The notes under the pieces: model-generated
Seen by the model: only the letters and a program-made list of their open reading frames with translations
Database searches by the model: none
What the model was told of the DNA's origin: nothing
Translations under genes and position numbers: made by a program
Part shown: positions 24,354 to 30,326 of the stretch, one piece after another
Position numbering within the stretch: the stretch's first letter is position 1
How the letters are laid out: each line of letters begins with the position of its first letter
Source of the DNA: UBA7359 sp041689615
GTDB lineage: Bacteria; Pseudomonadota; Gammaproteobacteria; Eutrophobiales; Eutrophobiaceae
Direction: 5' to 3'
Length of the DNA: 30,326 nt
NCBI GenBank assembly: GCA_041689615.1
Contig: JBDNFW010000008.1
Span: 1-30,326, forward strand

Positions 24354-25388
24354 ATGATGTTTAAAAATTTAAAAACTCTTTTAGCTGTATTATCCATAGG
24401 TGTTATTTTAGTTGTTTCCCAAACTTCTCAGGTATCAGCGATATCAGTGAAGGAATTATTAGGGCTGGAAAATAGCCAAGAGCAAACGAAAACCGAAGAT
24501 AAAGAATCTTCTGCTACAACAAAAGAAAATGATGATTGGGCCAAATCGTCTGATTCGGAAGGCTCTTTAAACTCACAAATTGATTTGGATTATGTTTCAT
24601 TGTTGGTGGCGAATATGAATGAACAAGAACGTATTAAAATTCTTGATGATCCGGAATTGTTTAAGCAAGTTATTGAAAGTGAAGCAAATAGTCAGTCTAC
24701 AGTGTCGGCAGCTATAGCGAATAAGTTAGTTCAGGATCGTAATGTTAAATTTCTGATGCGTCGTGGTGCCGAAAATATTTTACGTGAGGCTTATCTCAAC
24801 CGGTTAGTTTTGAGTAAGTTACCAAAAGACTTCCCTAGCGATGAACAAGTTTCTGAATATTTTGAGTCAAATAAAGAGCAGTTTGTAGTTCCTGAACGGC
24901 TTCATGTTTGGCAGATATTTTTTAAAAAATCAGACAATGTTGATACGAAAGAAATTGCGTCATTGAAGAAAAAAGCAGATGAAATAATTTCCGATATCAA
25001 GAAAGGAAAAGCAGATTATTCAAATGTTGCTATCGCTCATTCTGAACACGAACAAAGTAAGGCTTTGGGTGGCTATATGGGATTATTAAAGACGAGTGAT
25101 TTACTGCCAGAGATGAAAGAGCCTATTTTAAAACTGAAAGAAGGGGAGCTAAGTAAGCCGGTTGAATCCGAGTCTGGCATTCATATTTTAAAAAGAGGCG
25201 AAATTTTGAAAGCGGAAACACTCGAATTATCACAAGTTGAACCGCAAATTCGACAATTATTAGTAAATCAAGCTAATACGCAGCTCAGACAAGCGATTTT
25301 TGTTCAAGCAAGGAAGGAATATCCTCAGGATATTCCGGATAAAAAGCTCGAAGAATGGCGTCTAAGATTAAAAACAAAGACAAACTAA
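24354..25388 (+). CDS. Periplasmic parvulin-type peptidyl-prolyl isomerase
   Basis: A 344-residue exported protein. An N-terminal signal peptide (about 1-29) likely ends SQVSA before Ile30. A Glu/Ser/Thr-rich linker (about 35-75) and a helical chaperone-like region (about 78-178) follow, then one rotamase domain (about 180-283) with ERLHVWQIFFKK, ALGGYMGLLKTSDLLPEM, LKEGELSKPVESESGIHILK, the PpiC/SurA pattern. A basic C-terminal helix ends the protein. It lies upstream of the tpsB and tpsA genes on the same strand with a 281-nt gap. In Bordetella the parvulin Par27 binds the exoprotein FHA in the periplasm, and a similar helper role is likely here. The start has two ATGs in tandem (24354 and 24357). 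Confidence 0.85.
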   Translation: MMFKNLKTLLAVLSIGVILVVSQTSQVSAISVKELLGLENSQEQTKTEDKESSATTKENDDWAKSSDSEGSLNSQIDLDYVSLLVANMNEQERIKILDDPELFKQVIESEANSQSTVSAAIANKLVQDRNVKFLMRRGAENILREAYLNRLVLSKLPKDFPSDEQVSEYFESNKEQFVVPERLHVWQIFFKKSDNVDTKEIASLKKKADEIISDIKKGKADYSNVAIAHSEHEQSKALGGYMGLLKTSDLLPEMKEPILKLKEGELSKPVESESGIHILKRGEILKAETLELSQVEPQIRQLLVNQANTQLRQAIFVQARKEYPQDIPDKKLEEWRLRLKTKTN

Positions 25389-25542
25389 ACTTTAAGTATC
25401 TTTTTATTGATTTCAGTGGTTAAATTCATATCAATTCGTTGCTATTTTGCAACACTTTCCCTCTTCTACATCACACATTAAAAAGTAATTGTTTTCAATA
25501 ATTTAGACTATTCACTTGCATTTAATTATTAACATTATTTTT

Positions 25543-25571
25543 TTGCTCCTTGCGTTGTAAATTGATATAGT
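25543..25571 (+). promoter_or_regulatory. Candidate sigma-70 promoter for the tpsB-tpsA genes
   Basis: TTGCTC (25543-25548) and TATAGT (25566-25571) with the ideal 17-nt spacer lie about 100 nt before the tpsB start. A perfect dyad TTCAAC-A-GTTGAA (25571-25583) begins at the last base of the -10 and covers the expected start site, so it may be an operator. Confidence 0.42.
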
Positions 25572-25669
25572 TCAACAGTTGAATAAATTAATATCGCCAG
25601 TATTGTATGTTCGATTGGTGAAATCGGATTAAAAAATACGCTAAGTGTTTGAATAATAAATAATTATTT

Positions 25670-27550
25670 GTGATAAATAAGTCGACAAAAATTAAATGGG
25701 GAGAAGTGCGCAATTTATTGCTAGTGCTTTCTTTACTATTCCTAAGTGATTTAGTCATGGCTGGCCCATTAGGCTTGCCTGATTCTGCACGCCCAGGTGC
25801 CGTGCGTCCGCAATCCGAAGTGTTACCTGAAAGGTCGGAAGCACCTACGGGTGATATGGTCGATATTCCCGCTGTAATCGATCGTCCTTTCGATATCGAA
25901 GAAGGGCCCTATGTCATCGTAAAAGAATTTAGATTGTTAAATGCCGAAGATTTGCCGAAATACGACGTCAGCATTGAAGAGATTCAAAGTGCAATTCTTG
26001 AAAAAACACGACAAGAGCAGCCTGAAAAAGGTTTTAGTATCGGCCAACTGCAAGAAGTCGCTGATCAGGTCACACGCTATTACCGATCTAAAGGTTTGAT
26101 TCTTTCAACCGCAGTTATTCCAGTTCAAACAGTAGGGGAAGGAATTGTCGACATACAAATCTTTGTCGGAAGACTTGGACGTGTGCTCGCAGAGAGTCAT
26201 GAGAAATATAGTGAGAAAGTATTAAGAAAACCATTTCTTGGATTAGTTGGAGAGCCTGTTACTCAGGAAGGTATTGAAGCGGCACTTTTAACATTAACAG
26301 ATTTTCCTGGCTTAAGTGTGTTTGGTGTATTTCAACCCGGACAGAAAGTGGGTGAAGCCGATATTATCCTTAAGGTGCAAGAAGAAAAATGGTATGACGT
26401 TGCCTACCGTGCTGATAACCATGGTTTGCAAGAAACGGGCCGTAATCGTTTCAGAACAACAATAGACTGGAATAACCCTACAGGTGGGGCTGATAAAATA
26501 ACGGCCACATATCAACAAACCTATAATCCCAAAAATAACGATTATTGGTCTTTAGATTATCAGAGATTTTTGGGTAATGGGTTTACTTTGGGATTAGGAA
26601 CTTTCAAAAACCGTTTTGATATCGGTGGTGCGTTTGCATCAAGCTTTATAGCTGCGGAAACGACTAATAAGTCAATTTACCTTGAAAAGTCGTTTATTCG
26701 TAGCAGACAAAAAAACTTTTCCGGTGATCTTTCTTTAACGCATAAAGTATCGAGAACAACGACAAATTCAGCGCAAACTAATGTAGATAGATTAGCCGTA
26801 TTAGCATTAGAGTTAAATTATGACTCCGTTGATACGTTTCATCCACTCAGACCTTTGGTGCAATTAATTAGTAAAAAAACACCTGATAATTTTGGCGGTG
26901 GTTTAAACTTTGCGACAATTACCTATAGTCGTGGTTTTAATGATATTTTGGGTGCAATGGGTTCTAGTGGTGACCAGTTTGCTGGGCCTGGACAAAGCCG
27001 AAGTAGTCGTCGAGGTAATCAAACAGGTGAATTTGCCGAAGGGCAATTTGATAAAATATCTGCAAATTATCAACGTCTACAACTGATGACAAAAAATACG
27101 TCGTTGTTATTCAAAACGGAATTGCAATGGTCGAACGATATATTAGCGCCTCTTGAACAATATTCCGTAGGTGGACCTGAAAATGTTAGAGGCTTTCCCG
27201 ATGCACAAGGCTTATTTGATCGTGCTTATTTCTTTTCGTTTGAATATATCTTTAATGCGCCGTTCATAGCAGATAAACCCGCGTTTAAAAACCGAACGTG
27301 GGGCGAGTTACTCCAATTTTCAGTATTTTATGATTTTGCAACAGCTCAACAAAATGATGCAATAAATTCGGCGACAGATCGTAATACATCAGGTAGTTGG
27401 GTAACGTTTAAGAGTGTGGGTATGGGCTTACGTTTCAATTTGCCGGGTTCAATTGATAGTCGTTTGATGTACGCGACAGAGTTAGGCGCAGTGAATCCGA
27501 ATGATGGCCGTTATGGTCATCTTTGGGGTGATTTTACCTATAGTTTTTAA
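25670..27550 (+). CDS. TpsB outer-membrane transporter (ShlB/FhaC type) of a two-partner secretion system
   Basis: Secretes the TpsA exoprotein across the outer membrane. It has a signal peptide (about 1-31, ending VMA), a Pro-rich linker, two POTRA domains (about 80-168 and 170-245; the first shows VKEFRLLNAE, then ADQVTRYYRSKGLILSTAVIP) and a beta-barrel (about 246-626). The barrel has alternating hydrophobic strands, the conserved VRGF motif of the L6 loop (VGGPENVRGFPDAQG) and a terminal Phe (WGDFTYSF), as Omp85-type barrels require. Length 626 is a little above the usual 550-600. The start is a GTG with no clear Shine-Dalgarno, and no ATG in frame lies nearby upstream of the signal sequence. 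tpsA follows after 180 nt. Confidence 0.92.
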   Translation: MINKSTKIKWGEVRNLLLVLSLLFLSDLVMAGPLGLPDSARPGAVRPQSEVLPERSEAPTGDMVDIPAVIDRPFDIEEGPYVIVKEFRLLNAEDLPKYDVSIEEIQSAILEKTRQEQPEKGFSIGQLQEVADQVTRYYRSKGLILSTAVIPVQTVGEGIVDIQIFVGRLGRVLAESHEKYSEKVLRKPFLGLVGEPVTQEGIEAALLTLTDFPGLSVFGVFQPGQKVGEADIILKVQEEKWYDVAYRADNHGLQETGRNRFRTTIDWNNPTGGADKITATYQQTYNPKNNDYWSLDYQRFLGNGFTLGLGTFKNRFDIGGAFASSFIAAETTNKSIYLEKSFIRSRQKNFSGDLSLTHKVSRTTTNSAQTNVDRLAVLALELNYDSVDTFHPLRPLVQLISKKTPDNFGGGLNFATITYSRGFNDILGAMGSSGDQFAGPGQSRSSRRGNQTGEFAEGQFDKISANYQRLQLMTKNTSLLFKTELQWSNDILAPLEQYSVGGPENVRGFPDAQGLFDRAYFFSFEYIFNAPFIADKPAFKNRTWGELLQFSVFYDFATAQQNDAINSATDRNTSGSWVTFKSVGMGLRFNLPGSIDSRLMYATELGAVNPNDGRYGHLWGDFTYSF

Positions 27551-27730
27551 TGAAAAAAAAGATGACAAAAACGACATGTGTATGCCGTAATAAGTCATAA
27601 TATCATTAATAAAAATAAATCAGAATTGAGTGAGAACTGGGTCACAGTTTCTTAAGTCAAAGTCTGGTATCAAGGGGGTTGTGTTTCTTAGGTGAGCAGG
27701 ATTGTCGCCGTCACAATCTGAAGGAAACAA
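27551..27730 (+). promoter_or_regulatory. Structured leader between tpsB and tpsA
   Basis: The 180-nt gap contains two small hairpins: AACTG-GGTCA-CAGTT (27635-27649) and GATTGT-CGCCGTC-ACAATC (27700-27718). GTGA at 27692-27695 could pair alternatively with TCAC at 27711-27714, which would open the second hairpin. AAGGA (27721-27725) gives a Shine-Dalgarno 5 nt before the tpsA ATG, immediately after the second hairpin. No known riboswitch consensus was recognised. Control of tpsA translation by folding is possible but unproven. Confidence 0.35.
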
Positions 27731-30326
27731 ATGAGACAAAAGAGAAAAACAGGTAAGCAGACAAAGAAGCAGTCTTCTGTTACTAAACAGGCGGGTGGTA
27801 TTGTTCGTCCGCGAATTAAACTTAACCCTGTTACTTCATTTATCAGGACATCCCTTCCCGCTGGTCTTTTATTTGGTCTTTATGTAGGCAATGTGGCTGC
27901 TGAAGTATTACCAAATTTTGATTCGAATAACTCAACAATTTCACATTCAAATAATGGTAATCATGCTGATATTAATTCGTCTACAGCAAATGGTTTTGGA
28001 TCAACTTCATCAATATCAATTGGCGCGCAGCAATCAGTTAATATTCTCCAGGCTCAAAATGCACATTACACACTAAACAGTACAAGTAGTGGTGCTTTAC
28101 CCGAACAAATCTTAGGCAGCCTTAACTCTGCTGGTAGCGTTACGCTTTTTGCGACTAATGGCATTTTGATAGGCCATGGAGCTACGGTTAATGTTAACTC
28201 TCTTATTGCGACCAGTTTAAAGCCTTCTGATAACGAAAGTTTTCAAAATGGTACCCATACCTATGTTAATTCTGATGGTTCTGAAGGTGGGTTAGTTGTT
28301 AACCGAGGCACAATTCAGGCAGCAACAGGTGGCACAGTTAGTTTAATTGGCGGTGCAGTTAGAAATGAAGGCATTATATTAGCGACAGCAGGACAAGTTA
28401 ATTTAGTAGCAGGTAAAAAAGTCACCATGGATTTCGATGGCGATGGCTTAATGCAATTCGCTATTGATGAAGAGGTTTTGCAAAACGCACAAAACTTAGA
28501 AAGTGCTGTATCAAATACAGGTACGATTAATAGTGGAAGCGTTTTATTAAAAGGCAGTGCTGCAAAGGATGTATTCACTAATGTTGTAAATAACAGCGGC
28601 GTTATTGGTGCCAGCAAAATAGATAATAGTGGTGGCGTCATAAAACTTGTCGCAAGTGGTTCAAATAATTCTCTTATAAATACAGGCACTTTGAATGCAT
28701 CATCTGACACAGGGAATGGTGGCACGATAGAAATCTATGCGAGCGACACAGCAATCATTTCTGAAGATAGTTTAATAACGACAGCATCGTCATCGGATAA
28801 AGGTGGCTACATACAAATTACCGGTGACAAAGTTGGTTTAATTGGTAACTCAGTGGTTGATGCTTCGGGCGAAACTGGCGGTGGTGAAATATTAATTGGT
28901 GGTGATTTTCAAGGTAGGAATCCAGATGTTAAAAATGCCTGGAGAACCTATGTAGGTTCTGATGTAACTATAAAAGCCGACGCTGTAACTGAAGGTGATG
29001 GTGGCAAGGTAATTGTCTGGGCAGATGATATAACACGATTTAATGGAAATATTTCGGTTAAAGGTGGTATCCAATCAGGCGATGGTGGTTTTGTAGAAGT
29101 ATCAGGCAAACGATCTCTTGGCTTCAATGGTACGATTGATCTCAGCGCAGAAAATGGACAGGGTGGTGAGGTTCTATTTGATCCAGATAGTATTACTTTT
29201 TCAAACGCTGCAGACAGTTCTGTTGGTGGTAATGCAGCAATTGATGGCTTTGTTGGCGGTACAGACGATACCGAACTATTTGGTGAAGATACCGGTGAGG
29301 CGCTTAATTTTAAAGTTAACGATGCAACAGGTACGCTTGGTGGCGTAACCGGTGGCAGTACCATTACCTTTCAGGCTTTAGATTTCATAACGATTACAGA
29401 TGCATTCAATTTAAATACGGCTACGGGTGATACAGGTGTCAGTATTATTCTTAGCGCGGATAACATAAATGTAAACGCAGCCCTAACAGCAGATAATGCC
29501 GGTTCGGTAACCATGACTGCCAATGCTGTAGGTAGTAACCAAGCCGGCACCGGTTCAATTATTTTTGGTGCGGGTGGTTCAATTACATCTGTTGCGGGTA
29601 ACGTTCAATTAAATGTCACGACGGGTGGCACGGGCGCAATCACAGGTGCCAATGTCTCTACGACGGGTACAGGCAATATAACCCTTAATAATGCAAGTTC
29701 CGGTGGGATAACAGTTGCATCACTGAGTGCTAATGCAGGTGCTCAAAATGTAACGATTACTACAGGTGGCACAGTCACGCAGTCGGGAACAATTACTGCG
29801 AGTACACTTACTTTAAATGGCGGTGGTACTTATACGTTGGGTACGCAGAACAACGCGGTGACGAACTTGGATGTGGACGATGCGGCGTTGGGCGGCTCAT
29901 TGAGTTTCAGAGATGACACAGGCTTTGCGATGACCGGCTTAGCGGGCGGTGGTTTTGATGTAACGTTAGACACGACGGCAGGTGGCACGGTGACGCAATC
30001 GGCAGCGATGACGAATGTGGGTACGTTGAACTTATTATCGACCGCCGGTGCAGGTGGTGCATTCACGTTAACGCAAGCGTTGAACGCGGTAGGCACGTTG
30101 GACGGTAATACCAATACGCTGGGTGCGGTGAGTTTTAGAGAAGACGGTGATTATATTGTTGCGGGGTTAACGTCGAATGCGGCGGTGACGTTGGACAGTG
30201 CAGCTTCGGTGACACAGACACAAGCGATAGGTGCGACGACGTTAACGTTATTAAACGGCACGTTTGATTTAAACGGTGCGAACAATGCGGTAACGACGTT
30301 GGATGCGAACAACACGACGTTGGGCG
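27731..30326 (+). CDS. TpsA exoprotein (filamentous haemagglutinin-like), 5' part, runs off the window end
   Basis: An open frame of 865 complete codons with no stop to the window edge. The N-terminus is an extended signal peptide: a very basic region (MRQKRKTGKQTKKQ), a hydrophobic stretch SFIRTSLPAGLLFGLYVGNVAA, and likely cleavage after Ala57. The TPS secretion domain follows (about 60-300), with VNILQAQNAHYTLN, a FATNGILIG motif standing where most members have NPNG, GGLVVNRGTIQAATGGTVSLIGGAVRNEG and further beta-helix turns. A LFDPDSITFSNAADSS segment is typical of these proteins. From about 29804 the chain changes into 72-73-residue repeats. The AAGGA Shine-Dalgarno at 27721 supports the ATG at 27731. 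It is probably a surface adhesin or contact-dependent effector; the C-terminus that would decide is outside the window. Confidence 0.92.
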   Translation, partial: MRQKRKTGKQTKKQSSVTKQAGGIVRPRIKLNPVTSFIRTSLPAGLLFGLYVGNVAAEVLPNFDSNNSTISHSNNGNHADINSSTANGFGSTSSISIGAQQSVNILQAQNAHYTLNSTSSGALPEQILGSLNSAGSVTLFATNGILIGHGATVNVNSLIATSLKPSDNESFQNGTHTYVNSDGSEGGLVVNRGTIQAATGGTVSLIGGAVRNEGIILATAGQVNLVAGKKVTMDFDGDGLMQFAIDEEVLQNAQNLESAVSNTGTINSGSVLLKGSAAKDVFTNVVNNSGVIGASKIDNSGGVIKLVASGSNNSLINTGTLNASSDTGNGGTIEIYASDTAIISEDSLITTASSSDKGGYIQITGDKVGLIGNSVVDASGETGGGEILIGGDFQGRNPDVKNAWRTYVGSDVTIKADAVTEGDGGKVIVWADDITRFNGNISVKGGIQSGDGGFVEVSGKRSLGFNGTIDLSAENGQGGEVLFDPDSITFSNAADSSVGGNAAIDGFVGGTDDTELFGEDTGEALNFKVNDATGTLGGVTGGSTITFQALDFITITDAFNLNTATGDTGVSIILSADNINVNAALTADNAGSVTMTANAVGSNQAGTGSIIFGAGGSITSVAGNVQLNVTTGGTGAITGANVSTTGTGNITLNNASSGGITVASLSANAGAQNVTITTGGTVTQSGTITASTLTLNGGGTYTLGTQNNAVTNLDVDDAALGGSLSFRDDTGFAMTGLAGGGFDVTLDTTAGGTVTQSAAMTNVGTLNLLSTAGAGGAFTLTQALNAVGTLDGNTNTLGAVSFREDGDYIVAGLTSNAAVTLDSAASVTQTQAIGATTLTLLNGTFDLNGANNAVTTLDANNTTLG
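29804..30326 (+). repeat. Tandem repeats of 216-219 bp within tpsA
   Basis: Three repeat units begin at 29804, 30023 and 30239 (the third is cut by the window edge). Each unit reads T-L-x-L, a short Gly-rich piece, NAV-x-TLD or NAV-x-NLD, LG--SFR-D with a Gly-Leu after it, then VTLD and VTQ. The units are diverged copies, not identical at DNA level. Codons here end in G far more often (ACG, GCG, TTG, GTG) than in the part of tpsA before about 29820. Confidence 0.8.

Noticed and set aside
27631..27730. Cyclic-di-GMP riboswitch before tpsA
   Set aside because: The conserved core of the class I and class II aptamers could not be found. Only small local hairpins are visible.
28948..29364. Long Pro/Ser-rich antisense frames in tpsA (also 28315-28725 and 29830-30114)
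   Set aside because: These are mirror images of Gly/Thr/Val-rich repeats: antisense of GGT and ACN codons yields Pro, Ser and Val. The sense strand carries the TPS protein.

Overview
The window looks like chromosomal DNA of a moderately AT-rich gammaproteobacterium. The lineage call rests on the gene set: YpjD next to Ffh, MaeB with a fused phosphotransacetylase domain, DsbB, YgfZ/SdhE/YgfX, UbiG with a MupP-like phosphatase, and the MlaA lipoprotein. I cannot name the genus. The succinate dehydrogenase subunits read more like the alphaproteobacterial/mitochondrial type than the E. coli type.

Layout. Positions 1-79 hold the 3' end of an unidentified + strand gene, followed by a strong intrinsic terminator (111-142). 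From 409 to 6694 is a housekeeping block: ypjD (-) diverging from ffh (+), then maeB (+), dsbB (-, convergent with maeB and overlapping it by 4 nt) and an AEC-family permease (+). From about 6699 to 8450 is a small accessory patch: a palindrome-rich intergenic repeat, a uracil-DNA-glycosylase-like gene, a BrnT/BrnA toxin-antitoxin pair with a good candidate operator, and next to it a 60-residue antitoxin-like gene. From 8448 to 13483 (-) is a long succinate dehydrogenase operon: a 51-codon SdhAF4/DUF1674 gene, sdhC, sdhD, sdhA, sdhB, sdhE, ygfZ and the small gene. It thus carries the enzyme together with its flavinylation and Fe-S helpers. A ygfX-like gene diverges from it. From 14058 to 16262 (-) lie ubiG, a mupP-like gene and a degenerate squalene/phytoene-synthase-family gene, overlapping one another. 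mlaA (+) diverges from ubiG.

From 17238 to 24051 (-) is a compact four-gene signalling operon: a soluble class III nucleotide cyclase fused to an FHA domain, a PP2C phosphatase, a 1444-residue membrane Ser/Thr kinase with an extracytoplasmic repeat region and a C-terminal SUMF1-like domain, and an unidentified single-pass membrane protein. It appears to join phospho-Ser/Thr signalling to cAMP production and to sensing outside the membrane.

From 24354 to the window end (+) is a two-partner secretion locus: a periplasmic parvulin-type prolyl isomerase, a TpsB/ShlB-type outer-membrane transporter, and the first 865 codons of a very large TpsA exoprotein. The exoprotein changes near its captured end into 72-73-residue repeats with visibly different codon use. 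The isomerase probably chaperones the exoprotein on its way to TpsB.

The most interesting items are the kinase/phosphatase/cyclase-FHA operon beside the secretion locus, the apparently non-catalytic prenyl-synthase-like protein beside ubiG, the fully equipped alphaproteobacterial-type sdh operon with its easily missed SdhAF4 gene, and the repeat-bearing exoprotein. No tRNA, rRNA, CRISPR array or insertion sequence was recognised.
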